DNA of 64,000 nt, from assembly GCA_030431975.1 (NCBI GenBank), contig JAUIHP010000024.1, forward strand, positions 32,520 through 96,519, in the 5' to 3' direction. Position 1 is the stretch's first letter; each line of letters begins with the position of its first letter. The notes below the pieces were generated by a model. It saw only the letters and a program-made list of their open reading frames with translations. It was not told where the DNA came from and searched no databases. This document shows positions 51,968 through 61,133 of this stretch, piece by piece. The DNA is from a bacterium. Lineage in GTDB: Bacteria; Eisenbacteria; RBG-16-71-46; CAIMUX01. The position numbers and the translations under genes are program-made.

Positions 51968-51975
51968 ATTCTAGC
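51968..51975 (-). promoter_or_regulatory. Possible extended -10 of the beta-helix gene
   Basis: On the minus strand GCTAGAAT lies about 100 bases before the ATG at 51870. The same GCTAGANT or CTAGANT form occurs before pyrE, the gene at 2028 and thyX. There is no good -35 at the right distance. Confidence 0.3.
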
Positions 51976-52089
51976 GCCCGGGCGGCGTCTCAATCTTCAG
52001 ATTTCCCATCCGGGCTCGGGGGTGTAGCGCCAACGGATTGCGGTCGATATCTTCCCGGAGGGAACCGGACACGTCCATGGAGGGCAGGG

Positions 52090-53862
52090 ATGCAAAGATT
52101 CATACTCGTTTTTCTCGCCGTGATCGGGCTCATCTCGATCCTTTTCTTCTTCGGCGGGATTCTCCTCTTCGTCCTGGGCGTCACGGCGTGGTCCGGACAG
52201 CAGACGGAGGTCGCCGACGGCAGCGTGCTGGAGATCCAGTTCGAGCAGCCGGTCGTGGAAAACGTTCCGGAAGACCCCGTGGCCCGCTTTTTCATGGACG
52301 ACACGCTTGTCCTCAGAGAAATCGTCGACAGTATCGACCGGGCGGCCGAAGATGATCGCGTCGTCGGTCTCATGGCCCACGTCGGCGGGATCCAACTCGG
52401 CATGGCGCAGCTCCAGGAAGTCCGGGATGCGCTTCTACGTTTCCAGGCGTCGGGCAAACCGTCCGTAGCCTTCGCCGAGACGTTCGGCGAGTTCAGCCCG
52501 GGCAACGGCTCCTACTACCTGGCCACCGCCTGCGACGAGATCTACATGCAGCCGTCCGGCGACCTCAACCTGACCGGTCTCTACCTCGAGCATCCGTTTT
52601 TGCGCGAGGGACTCAGCAAGATTGGCGTCGAAGCGGAAATCGGGCAGCGTTACGAGTACAAGAACGCCGCGAATCTCTACAAGGAAGACGAGTTCACCGA
52701 GCCGCACCGCGAGGCCAGCCAGCATCTCATCGACAGCCTTTTCGGTCAGATGGTCCGGGCAATGTCGAATGCGCGCGAGATGAGCGAGGACGAGATCCGA
52801 ACCTGGATCGATCGCGCTCCGCTTCTGGCGGCCCAGGCGGAAGAAGCCGGGTTCGTCGACGGGCAGATCTATCTCGACGAGGTCTACTCGCGATTCGCAG
52901 ACAGGGGCGGCGACCGCTTCGTCACCCCGTCCGAGTACCTCCTGGTCGCAGGGCGTCCGGCCAAGGGCAAGAACACCGTTGCACTGGTCTACGGCTACGG
53001 CGGCATTCAGCGCGGCGAGTCGACCTACGACGGTTTCGGCGGCTCTCCCGTCATGGGTTCGGACACCGTCGCCAAAGCGCTCCGCGACGCCACCGACAAC
53101 TCATCGGTCAAAGCGATCGTCTTTCGGGTCAGTTCGCCGGGCGGCTCCTACGTCGCATCGGACGCCGTCCGTCGCGAGGTCGTGCGCGCTCGCGAGTCGG
53201 GCAAACCGGTCGTCGTTTCCATGGGCGACTATGCCGCCTCCGGCGGCTACTTCGTTTCGATGGCCGCGGACCGGATCTACGCGCTTCCAGGAACGCTGAC
53301 GGGCTCCATCGGCGTCTACGGCGGCAAGATGGTCCTCGACGATCTGATGGAGAAAATCGGAGTCGGTTGGGATCAGGTTTCGACCAGTGAGAACGCCTCG
53401 ATCTATTCGCAGAACCGCAACTACACCGAGCAGGAGTGGACGCGGATCAACGCCTTCCTCGATCACGTCTACACGGACTTCACCGGCAAGGTCGCATCCG
53501 ACCGGGGACTCGAACTGGAGAAGGTTCGGGAAGTCGCCAAAGGACGCGTTTGGACCGGCGAAGATGCACTGGAACTCGGGCTCGTCGATGCGATCGGTGG
53601 ACTCGGTGCCGCGGCACGAAGCGCATTGGAGTTGGCCGAACTGAATGCGGACGACGGGTACACGTTCCGCATCTTCCCCGGACCGAAGTCGACGTGGGAG
53701 CTGCTTGCGGAAAAGCTGGAGAACACCCCCGGAACGTCCGGCAGCATGAGCGCAATGGTTCAGGCCTTCGAGCCGGCCATGGCTACGTTGCGTGACCTCG
53801 GTCTGGGAAGTGAGCGTGATGTCCTGGAGACTTCGTTGCCGAGGGTGCGCGGGATCGAGTAG
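52090..53862 (+). CDS. sppA: Signal peptide peptidase SppA, long (double-domain) form
   Basis: 590 residues from an ATG with GGAGGGCAGGG upstream. An N-terminal membrane helix (about 4-33) is followed by two S49 domains. Catalytic Lys191 is in RYEYKNAANLYKEDEFTEPHRE and Ser384 is in MGDYAASGGYFVSM, as in the 67-kDa type of E. coli, where Lys and Ser come from different halves. SppA degrades cleaved signal peptides in the membrane. This fits a window with many exported proteins. Its stop codon directly abuts the stop of the converging thyX gene. Confidence 0.9.
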   Translation: MQRFILVFLAVIGLISILFFFGGILLFVLGVTAWSGQQTEVADGSVLEIQFEQPVVENVPEDPVARFFMDDTLVLREIVDSIDRAAEDDRVVGLMAHVGGIQLGMAQLQEVRDALLRFQASGKPSVAFAETFGEFSPGNGSYYLATACDEIYMQPSGDLNLTGLYLEHPFLREGLSKIGVEAEIGQRYEYKNAANLYKEDEFTEPHREASQHLIDSLFGQMVRAMSNAREMSEDEIRTWIDRAPLLAAQAEEAGFVDGQIYLDEVYSRFADRGGDRFVTPSEYLLVAGRPAKGKNTVALVYGYGGIQRGESTYDGFGGSPVMGSDTVAKALRDATDNSSVKAIVFRVSSPGGSYVASDAVRREVVRARESGKPVVVSMGDYAASGGYFVSMAADRIYALPGTLTGSIGVYGGKMVLDDLMEKIGVGWDQVSTSENASIYSQNRNYTEQEWTRINAFLDHVYTDFTGKVASDRGLELEKVREVAKGRVWTGEDALELGLVDAIGGLGAAARSALELAELNADDGYTFRIFPGPKSTWELLAEKLENTPGTSGSMSAMVQAFEPAMATLRDLGLGSERDVLETSLPRVRGIE

Positions 53863-54912
53863 TCAGGCGGACGGACCGTCCGCCCACGGGATCTGGAATC
53901 CCAAACGGGTGAGCTTGGCTTCACACTCGGCCCGCTCGCGGTTCCGCTTCCACTTTCCGGACTTGCCAGGTTCCAGCCACCCGAAAGACTCGGCCTTCCG
54001 TGTCGCGGCCTCGGAACCAGCGACCGAGCCGGCTTCCGAGCCGGCCCCGGATCCCTCGGTTCCCGCTTTCGGATCGTCCCCCAACTGCAACGCCTGCAGC
54101 ACCGCCACCTCGAGGCGCGTCAACTGCAGGCTCTCGGTCCGGTAGTCGAGAAACGCTTCCCAGGTCAGGGGGCACCACCGGCGCACGACTTCCTCGCCAA
54201 GGATTCTCGCGTACTCCCGGATTTCGAGTTGTGCATGAGAGTCCATGCGCAAAGCCAAGAAGTGAAGGAGGTTGTGAAGGTCGACCTTCCAGTAGGCTTC
54301 CGTGTAGGTGGAGAGCGGAAGGTCCTTCCGCGCCTGCTCACGGGCGACGCCTTGCTCCAGACGATGCGCGTAGATCTCGCGGGACCGGGCTTGGAGTTCA
54401 GCCTCTTCCTCGCTGAGACGACGTCCCAGTTCAGCGTCGAGCCGACCCTCACTACCCTGACGGTTGCCCGCGGATTGCGTTCGCCACTCGTCCGCGGGCG
54501 TCCGCTGCGACGCATCGATCGCTTCGGAGTAGCGGGTCGAGTACTCGTTGACGTTGGCGGTCCGGTGTCGAATCCACTGACGCCAACAGTCCATGGGAAC
54601 ACGGACGTGAAGCTTGATCTCGCACATCTCGAACGGCGTGGTGTGACGGTGGCGAAGCAGGTAGCGGATGAGGCCGCGATCTTCGTGAACGCGCTTCGTT
54701 CCCTGTCCGTAGGAAACGCGCGCGGCCTGGACGATGGATCCGTCGTTGCCCATGTAGTCGACGACGCGGATAAAACCATCATCGAGAACTTTGAATGGCT
54801 TCCCGAGAATGCCGTCGAGGTCTTCGGAGGAAGGCCGGACCAGGCTCTCCGGAGTTTGTGAGGCCGCGGCCGGAGCTTCCGATTCGCGGGTCGGGTCCGT
54901 TGATGTCGACAT
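53863..54912 (-). CDS. thyX: Flavin-dependent thymidylate synthase
   Basis: 349 residues from an ATG with AAGGAGG about ten bases upstream. The ThyX signature RHRTANVNEYSTRYSE is complete. HTTPFEMCEIKLHVRVPMDCWRQW and YTEAYWKVDLHNLLHFLALRMDSHAQLEIREYA are typical. It makes dTMP using FAD and methylenetetrahydrofolate. The catalytic domain ends about residue 268. The C-terminal ~80 residues have a GSGAGSEAGSVAGSEA-like repeat and then a basic end, an extension I do not know from ThyX. N-terminal ~40 residues are low complexity too. A CTAGACT -10-like string is at 54978-54972. Confidence 0.9.
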   Translation of the reverse strand: MSTSTDPTRESEAPAAASQTPESLVRPSSEDLDGILGKPFKVLDDGFIRVVDYMGNDGSIVQAARVSYGQGTKRVHEDRGLIRYLLRHRHTTPFEMCEIKLHVRVPMDCWRQWIRHRTANVNEYSTRYSEAIDASQRTPADEWRTQSAGNRQGSEGRLDAELGRRLSEEEAELQARSREIYAHRLEQGVAREQARKDLPLSTYTEAYWKVDLHNLLHFLALRMDSHAQLEIREYARILGEEVVRRWCPLTWEAFLDYRTESLQLTRLEVAVLQALQLGDDPKAGTEGSGAGSEAGSVAGSEAATRKAESFGWLEPGKSGKWKRNRERAECEAKLTRLGFQIPWADGPSA

Positions 54913-55049
54913 GGTGTCGTTCCCCTCCTTCGATTCGACCAAGGCTGTAGGGTGCCTCAGTCCTTCGCGGGAGTCTAGTGCTGACCGAACCGCTCCGGAA
55001 GGACTTGCAACACGTGCCCTTTTCGGGCGGAATCGCGAGCGGAGGAAAC

Positions 55050-56354
55050 ATGACGCACATCTTCGATACCATCGCCGTGCTTCTCATGGTGGCGGCCGTC
55101 CTGGGGCTGCTGAACCATCACATCCTGCGCTTGCCATTCACGATCGGACTCATGCTCTCCGCTCTCGGCGCCTCGATCGCCATTCTCGTCATCGACGCCA
55201 TGTTCCCGGGTTGGGGCCTGGGCGACTCCGTTCGATCCGCCGTCACGGGAATCGACTTCTACTCGGCGCTCATGCACGGAATGCTGAGCTTCCTTCTCTT
55301 CGCAGGCGCCCTCCATGTCGAGCTGGACGACCTGGTCGAACACAAAGCACCGGTGCTCAGTTTGGCGTCGGTCGGGCTGCTCATCTCGACCGCCCTCATC
55401 GGACTCGGAAGCTACTTCGCGTTCGGGGCTCTCGGGATTCCCATCAGCCTTCCCTTCTGTCTCGTCTTCGGAGCCCTTATCTCCCCCACCGATCCCATTG
55501 CCGTTCTCGGCATCATGAAATCAGTGGGAGCACCACGCCGGCTCGAGGTCAAAGTCGCGGGCGAGAGTCTCTTCAACGATGGTTTTGCCGTCGTCCTCTT
55601 CGGCGCTCTTTTGGCCTGGGCGGCGACGAGCGGAGATCACAGTGGCCTCGCTCCTGACGGTCATGGCGGACACGGCGCCCACGGCCCGGGTGGTTGGCTC
55701 GGGTTGACGACCTTCTTTCTCAAGGAAGTCGGCGGCGGGATTCTATTGGGACTGCTCGGCGGGTACCTCGTCTACCTGGGAATGCGGGGACTCGACGAAC
55801 CGAACCTCGAGATTCTTCTCAGCGTCGCGCTTGTCATGGGGCTGACCTTCTTCGCATTTCAGCTGCACGTCTCCGCGCCACTCGCCTGCGTCGTAGCCGG
55901 AATCCTTATCGGAAACCGTGGGCGTCGCATGGCCATGACGGAACGCACGCGGGAGTCGCTGGACATCGTCTGGTCGTTCGTCGACGAACTGTTGAACGCG
56001 GTGCTCTTCCTCCTCGTCGGGTTGGAAATCTTCGCCGTGGACCTCGACCGTCCCTTCGTCGTGGCCGCGATCGCTCTCATCCCGATGATCCTGCTGGCGC
56101 GGCTCATCTCCGTATGGGTACCAACCACGATTCTGCGTTTGGATCGCGAGCCCGCACCTGGGGCGGTTCGGGTTCTGACTTGGGGCGGGCTCAAGGGAGG
56201 GATCTCCGTCGCGCTGGCGCTTTCGCTTCCGGAGTTCGAAGGACGCGGCGCGGTCCTGACTGCCACCTACGCGACGGTTGTCTTTTCGATCATCATTCAG
56301 GGGCTGACGATTGGGCGGGTCATTCGGGGGATTCCCGAGACCGGGAAAGCGTAG
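55050..56354 (+). CDS. Na+/H+ antiporter (CPA1/NhaP family)
   Basis: 434 residues from an ATG with GGAGGAAAC directly upstream; a longer in-frame start at 54978 lacks a ribosome binding site. About twelve TM helices. The family motifs are ISPTDPIAV (cation site), AGESLFNDGFAVVLF and the C-terminal LTWGGLKGGISVALALSLP. The His/Gly-rich loop (DHSGLAPDGHGGHGAHGPGG, about 195-213) is an unusual cytoplasmic or periplasmic insert that could bind metal or sense pH. It probably exchanges Na+ or K+ for protons. It stops four bases before the converging SPOUT methylase gene. Confidence 0.88.
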   Translation: MTHIFDTIAVLLMVAAVLGLLNHHILRLPFTIGLMLSALGASIAILVIDAMFPGWGLGDSVRSAVTGIDFYSALMHGMLSFLLFAGALHVELDDLVEHKAPVLSLASVGLLISTALIGLGSYFAFGALGIPISLPFCLVFGALISPTDPIAVLGIMKSVGAPRRLEVKVAGESLFNDGFAVVLFGALLAWAATSGDHSGLAPDGHGGHGAHGPGGWLGLTTFFLKEVGGGILLGLLGGYLVYLGMRGLDEPNLEILLSVALVMGLTFFAFQLHVSAPLACVVAGILIGNRGRRMAMTERTRESLDIVWSFVDELLNAVLFLLVGLEIFAVDLDRPFVVAAIALIPMILLARLISVWVPTTILRLDREPAPGAVRVLTWGGLKGGISVALALSLPEFEGRGAVLTATYATVVFSIIIQGLTIGRVIRGIPETGKA

Positions 56355-56357
56355 CTA

Positions 56358-56969
56358 TCAGGAGTCGGGGTCATCCTCGTTCATCCAACCGACATGCTCG
56401 GAGGGAACCGGGATGTCTGCACCGGAACTCCATTGGCGACGCGCGAACTCGTACATGGCGACGGTGGCGGCTACGCTCACGTTCAGGCTCTCCACCCGGC
56501 CGTACTGCGGAATCCGCGCCCAACGGATCTCGGGAAACTGCGCCGGATCGAAACTGAGCCCGGTGTCTTCGTTGCCAAGAACAAGGGCGGTTTGCGTCGG
56601 CAAGTCCACGGTCGGGAGCGGCTCTCCCTGATTGGAGTCGAGGGCGACAACTTTGAAACCCAGAGCCACGACGCACTCGTAGGCGTCTTCGAATGTTTCA
56701 TGGAATCGCGTCGGAACATGTTTGAACGAACCTTGGCCCGGCGCCGGATCGAAGACGTCGATGCCGACCAGATGGACGGAGGCCAACCCGAAAGCTTCGG
56801 CGCTCCGGAAGACCTTGCCGACATTGAAGTCGGACTTCGGGCTGTCCAGGATCACGGTCAGCGGAAGCGGCCCGGGCTTGGCAAGTAGGTTCGCCCGCTT
56901 CTGCCGATGGAAGAGCCACTCGGCTTGCTCGTCCGGCTTTCGCCATCGTCCCTTTGCCTTCTTGACCAT
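56358..56969 (-). CDS. SPOUT (TrmH-type) RNA methyltransferase, short form
   Basis: 203 residues. SPKSDFNVGKVFRSAEAFGL, LVLGNEDTGLSFD and IPQYGRVESLNVSVAATVAMYEFAR are the three knot motifs, the last with the complete ESLNV. It lacks the N-terminal RNA-binding domain of the gene at 30103, so it resembles TrmL/TrmH-like enzymes or an rRNA 2'-O methylase. The N-terminus is basic. The start is ATG; it is separated from the pseudokinase gene by 160 bases. Confidence 0.85.
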   Translation of the reverse strand: MVKKAKGRWRKPDEQAEWLFHRQKRANLLAKPGPLPLTVILDSPKSDFNVGKVFRSAEAFGLASVHLVGIDVFDPAPGQGSFKHVPTRFHETFEDAYECVVALGFKVVALDSNQGEPLPTVDLPTQTALVLGNEDTGLSFDPAQFPEIRWARIPQYGRVESLNVSVAATVAMYEFARRQWSSGADIPVPSEHVGWMNEDDPDS

Positions 56970-56993
56970 GGTCCGACACTAGCCCGATCCGTT

Positions 56994-57012
56994 CACGAGG
57001 GTCTACCTCGTG
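56994..57012. promoter_or_regulatory. Inverted repeat upstream of the pseudokinase gene
   Basis: CACGAGG (56994-57000) and CCTCGTG (57006-57012) flank five bases. It lies in the divergent gap between the SPOUT and pseudokinase genes and could be an operator. No promoter hexamers are clearly associated. Confidence 0.3.
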
Positions 57013-57130
57013 GCGAGTCTGCCCACATCGACGTCCTTCATGACCAGATCGGGCCGGCCCCCGGCCACTCCGAGGTTGCATGGCCGGCTCTTCACGGCCG
57101 GGGACACAACAGGCGCCGCATCGAGGTAAC

Positions 57131-60100
57131 ATGAGTCCGACCGATGTAGACACGGGACGGAAACGCAACGAAAGGCGCCGAAGCAACCGCATGACGGACC
57201 GAAAGGACTCGTCCACGCCCTCCCCGAGCGAACGCTTTCGACTGGTGAACGGGAACAGGATCGGCCCGGGTCAAACTGCGGAGGCGGAAGATCTGGTTCT
57301 GGGCCGCAAGGTCCGCATCCGCCGACTGACAGAGTCGGAAGTACGGGACCATCACTTTCAGTCCCGACTTCAGGCGCTTTCCCGACGGGACCATCCGAAC
57401 CTTCCGTCGATCTTTGCCTTCGAGCGGGAATCCGACGAACCGTTTCTTGTGCTGGAAAGTATCTCGGGGCTCGGGCTCGATGATCCGCGGACGCTTCGGG
57501 GACTTTCTCGTGGACGCGCGCTGGAGGTTGCCAAGCAACTGGCCCGCGCGCTCGATGGAATCCACGAGCACGGACTCGCCCATGGCGCGGTCCTTCCGGA
57601 GAACCTCATCGAGATTCGGGACGGATCCTTTCGCCTCGTCGGCTGCCGCTTTCTTGGGGAAGCCGAACAGAGCGCGGACCTCGATGGCTGGGCTGCAATC
57701 ATTCAGAACCTGTTGGACCGTTCGGCCCCGTCAGAGAGACGCGATCCAGGTGACAGTTCGGGCTCGCTCTCCACAACTCTTGCGACGCTTCTGCAAGCCT
57801 TTCGCCCAGGTGGCGAGAGTTCCGGGGACGAGCCTCCGAGCAACGGCCGCGAACTTCGTCGCCGACTCGACGAAGCCGTGGCCCGCCGCGCCGTTCGGGT
57901 CGAGGCTCGAAAGAATCCGCGGTTGCCCGTACCGATCTCGCGCTTCATCGGCCGGTCGGCGGAACTCCGTCGGCTCGAGGAGTGGCCGTGGAGCGAGCGC
58001 CTTGTCACCCTGACCGGGTTCGGCGGATCCGGAAAGACCCGAATCGCACTCGAACTCGCCCACCGACATCCGGAACGCTACGCGGACGGGATTCATTGGG
58101 TCGACCTCTCCCCCATTCCGCCGGGTGGTGAGGTCGTTCCCACGTTGTTGGAAGCCACCGACGCGCCGCCGAATCCGAGTCTCTCCCCCGAAGACCGGCT
58201 GCGGAGTGCCCTGCAGGATCAACGCGCACTCCTGATTCTGGACAATTGCGAACACGTTCTCGACGCGGTGGCGGCGTGGGTTTCTTCGAACCTTCCGAAG
58301 CTTCCCGGCTTGTCGGTACTCGCAACAAGCCGGCACCCGCTCGATCTGGGCGGCGAGCAGGTTCTTACTCTCTCCACTCTCGAAACCGAATCCGCGGCGG
58401 AAGACCAGGCCGCGGAAGCCGTCGATCTCTTCCTGGACCGAGCCAAGGCCGCAGACCCCGAGTTTCAACCGTCGGACGCGGACCGAAGAATGGTCGCAGA
58501 GATCTGCCGCGAGCTGGATGGACTTCCTTTGGCTATCGAGCTGGCCGCGGCCCGGCTTCGGGTCCTTTCGGTTTCTGAGCTGTCGGAGCGACTTCGGACC
58601 CCGTTTGGAATTTTGCGCGCGCGTCGGACTCCGCAACAGAAGCACCATCGCGCGCTCGGACCGCTCATCGATTGGAGCCATGATCTTCTTTCAGAAGACC
58701 AACGGATCCTGCTCCGTCGGCTCTCCGTCTTTTCCGGCGGTTGGACGCTGGGCGCAATGGAAGAGGTGTGCGCGTTCGATCCACTGGATCCGTGGGATGT
58801 CGTTGACCACCTGTCTGCTCTCGTCTCCCACTCGTTGGTCGTCGTCGATGCGCGAGCCGAAGCCGATACCGGAGAACGCCGCTACCGGTTGCTCGTCTCG
58901 ATCCGGCGCTACGCCCACGAAAAGTCGGACGACGCCGGCGAGACTTCGGGTTTGCTGGAGCGACACGCACAATACTTCTTTGAACTGGCAGGCCGGGCCC
59001 GAGCCGGACTTTTCGGAGCGAAGCACGCGCAGTGGATGGAACGGCACGACGTCGAACTTTCGAACTTCCGGGCGGCACTGCGAATCGGGGAAACACATCC
59101 CGGGCTAAGGGAAACGGCGCTTCGCCTGGCCACACGACTGGCCACCTACTGGAATGTTCGCGGCCATTGGCGTGAAGGACGCGACGTCCTGACGGCTCTG
59201 CTCGAGGGGACACAAGCCGATCCAAGCGATCACGCCGAGGCACTGAACTGGCTGGGAAACCTTTGTTACAGCCTGGGAGAACACGGCCGGGCTTTGGAGC
59301 TGCACAAGGAGTCCCTTTCGTTACGGCGCGAGTGCGGCGACGAGGCCGGAGTTGCCGCGTCCCTCAGCAATCTCGGCCGGATCTGTATCGGTCGCGGCGA
59401 CGCGGAAGACGCTTTGGCGTTCTTCGAAGAGAGTTTGGAGATTCGCGAACGAATCGATGATCGCGTCGGGCTTTCGATCAGCCTGACCGCCATGGGAATC
59501 ACCAAGCGGGCGCTGGGAGACCTTGCCGCCGCTCGAAGTTTTCACGACCGCGCCGCCGAAGTCGCGCGCGAGCTCGAGGACGACTCGGGTGTCGGTTCCG
59601 CGCTCTGCAACCTGGCCAACATCGATGAAGTCGAAGGCAACTACCCATCGGCGCGCTCGCTCTACGAGGAAGCCCTCGCTCTCGCCAAGAAGTCCGGCAG
59701 TGTCGCCGGAATCTGCGGAGTCGGCTGCAACCTGGCCGGCAGCTGTTTCGAAGTCGGGGACAACGATGCGGCGGAAGCGCAGATCCGCGAAGTACACGAG
59801 CTTGCGAAGCGCCTGGGATTCACGCGGGTTTTAGTCAACGCAGAACAGGTGCACGCGTGGATCGCCTTTTCCAGGGAAGACTTCGGGGAGGCGCGGACCT
59901 GGCTGGAGTCGGCCCTCGCGCAAAGTGATCCTCTGGAAGACATGGAACAGCTGGTCGGACTTCGACACGACATCGCCGCAACACTACATCGTTTGGAGGA
60001 TCCGCAGGAACTCGGGCGGCGGATCGGAGAAGCCGTCGATCTCATCGAGGGAGTGGAGCACATGCGAACAGGCGCACTGACACGGCTGTTGCTTGCTGTT

Positions 60101-60349
60101 GCGGAGTGGCTACGACTGGACGGCCAAAACGATCGCGCACGGGCGGTTCTTGCCCAATGGAAAGAGGCGGCCGGAGGATCCACGTTGGTCCGCATCGACC
60201 GGATTCGGACGGAGTTTCTCGAAGCGGCTCTCGATACGACGATCGAGGCTGAACTTGGGTCGGCTGACGGTGGGAATGGCCAAGCAGAAAGCCTTCCGTC
60301 TCTCGATGACTTCGAGGGATGGAAGGCTTTGATTCAATCGTTGGCTTAG
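57131..60349 (+). CDS. Pseudokinase-STAND NTPase-TPR protein
   Basis: 1072 residues from an ATG with GAGGT five bases upstream. The N-terminal ~220 residues have a protein-kinase-like layout (LVLGRKVRIRRL, LHRDH-like RRDHPNLPSIFAFER, AKQLARALDGIHEHGLAHGAVLPENLIEIRDG). The catalytic residues are lost: the HRD motif is HGAVLPENL, DFG is GCR-like, and VAIK Lys appears as Arg. A STAND-type NTPase follows: Walker A GFGGSGKT (296-303), Walker B LLILDNCEH (367-375), then LATSRHPL and GLPLAIELAAARL. From about residue 690 come TPR repeats (ALNWLGNLCYSLGEHGRALELHKESLSLRREC, SLSNLGRICIGRGDAEDALAFFEESLEIRERI and more). AfsR-like regulators and ATP-dependent switches share the NTPase-TPR part. It is a single gene with a terminator. 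No DNA-binding domain was seen. Confidence 0.82.
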   Translation: MSPTDVDTGRKRNERRRSNRMTDRKDSSTPSPSERFRLVNGNRIGPGQTAEAEDLVLGRKVRIRRLTESEVRDHHFQSRLQALSRRDHPNLPSIFAFERESDEPFLVLESISGLGLDDPRTLRGLSRGRALEVAKQLARALDGIHEHGLAHGAVLPENLIEIRDGSFRLVGCRFLGEAEQSADLDGWAAIIQNLLDRSAPSERRDPGDSSGSLSTTLATLLQAFRPGGESSGDEPPSNGRELRRRLDEAVARRAVRVEARKNPRLPVPISRFIGRSAELRRLEEWPWSERLVTLTGFGGSGKTRIALELAHRHPERYADGIHWVDLSPIPPGGEVVPTLLEATDAPPNPSLSPEDRLRSALQDQRALLILDNCEHVLDAVAAWVSSNLPKLPGLSVLATSRHPLDLGGEQVLTLSTLETESAAEDQAAEAVDLFLDRAKAADPEFQPSDADRRMVAEICRELDGLPLAIELAAARLRVLSVSELSERLRTPFGILRARRTPQQKHHRALGPLIDWSHDLLSEDQRILLRRLSVFSGGWTLGAMEEVCAFDPLDPWDVVDHLSALVSHSLVVVDARAEADTGERRYRLLVSIRRYAHEKSDDAGETSGLLERHAQYFFELAGRARAGLFGAKHAQWMERHDVELSNFRAALRIGETHPGLRETALRLATRLATYWNVRGHWREGRDVLTALLEGTQADPSDHAEALNWLGNLCYSLGEHGRALELHKESLSLRRECGDEAGVAASLSNLGRICIGRGDAEDALAFFEESLEIRERIDDRVGLSISLTAMGITKRALGDLAAARSFHDRAAEVARELEDDSGVGSALCNLANIDEVEGNYPSARSLYEEALALAKKSGSVAGICGVGCNLAGSCFEVGDNDAAEAQIREVHELAKRLGFTRVLVNAEQVHAWIAFSREDFGEARTWLESALAQSDPLEDMEQLVGLRHDIAATLHRLEDPQELGRRIGEAVDLIEGVEHMRTGALTRLLLAVAEWLRLDGQNDRARAVLAQWKEAAGGSTLVRIDRIRTEFLEAALDTTIEAELGSADGGNGQAESLPSLDDFEGWKALIQSLA

Positions 60350-60351
60350 CC

Positions 60352-60404
60352 TCGTCAATCTCTTTCACGGCTGAAACAGCCTTCGGCTCGAGAAAGACTG
60401 ACGA
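60352..60404. terminator. Long imperfect inverted repeat between convergent genes
   Basis: TCGTCAATCTCTTTC (60352-60366) pairs with GAGAAAGACTGACGA (60390-60404) at 12 of 15 positions. Inside, GGCTG and CAGCC form a second small hairpin. It lies 2 bases after the pseudokinase stop and 6 before that of the converging lipoprotein gene. Confidence 0.5.
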
Positions 60405-60410
60405 TCGAGT

Positions 60411-61133
60411 CTAGTTCTGAACGAACCGGAACTCGTGATAGTCCTGCCCGACCGGAACCACGACGCGGTACGAGCCGTCGCTCCCCGTCTCGGCGTTGAT
60501 CATGACCTTGCCGAAGGTGTACTGCCCCGGATCCAGAACCGTATCCCAGAGAAGCTTGGCCGCCAGTTCCTCGGTCTCACGATTGACGCCTTCGACGATG
60601 CTGCGAATCTCTTCGCTGCGGGAGGCGTGGTGAGACCAGAAGGCCGACTCTTCGGTTCGACCGACGAAAGAACCCGAAGCGAGTTCCGTGACCGGCGCGT
60701 CTATCTGCGTCGTTCCGTCGGACGTCGGAACGCCGTAGAACGCATCCCACCCCGCGTTGTGCGCGTTGAGGGAAATCCGAGCCAGCTTCGGCTGGACGAG
60801 ATGATCGATGTACTCGTCCGGACCGTAGGTATCCAGGACCATCGCCGACTCGACGTCGTCTCCGTGGACAACGAGAATCCGCTTCGGTTCGAAGCGAACG
60901 ATCTCCTGCGAGTTGTTCCGCACGGCGACATTCAGTTCGATGTCTTCGCCCAGACGCTCACCGGACACGGCAACGACGGAACCGTCCTCGTAGGAGAGAA
61001 CCGTGTTGTACTCGTCAAAGACGGTGAGGGATTCGACGGTCATGTCCACCGCCGGCTCCAGGTCGATCGTGGAGGCGCAACCCCACGCGCCCAGCGAGAG
61101 GGCCATACCGATGTAGCAGAATCCTTTGTTCAT
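60411..61133 (-). CDS. Lipoprotein of unknown function
   Basis: 240 residues from an ATG with AGGAG eight bases upstream. Lipobox SLGAWGC leads to Cys19. The mature part is beta-rich: VESLTVFDEYNTVLSYEDGSVVAVSGERLGEDIELNVAVRNNSQEIVRFEPKRILVVHGDDVESAMVLDTYGPDEY resembles a periplasmic Ig-like domain; a helix (EEIRSIVEGVNRETEELAAKLLWDTVL) and a final strand pair follow. No catalytic motif seen. The gene stands alone, converging with the STAND gene. Confidence 0.65.
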   Translation of the reverse strand: MNKGFCYIGMALSLGAWGCASTIDLEPAVDMTVESLTVFDEYNTVLSYEDGSVVAVSGERLGEDIELNVAVRNNSQEIVRFEPKRILVVHGDDVESAMVLDTYGPDEYIDHLVQPKLARISLNAHNAGWDAFYGVPTSDGTTQIDAPVTELASGSFVGRTEESAFWSHHASRSEEIRSIVEGVNRETEELAAKLLWDTVLDPGQYTFGKVMINAETGSDGSYRVVVPVGQDYHEFRFVQN

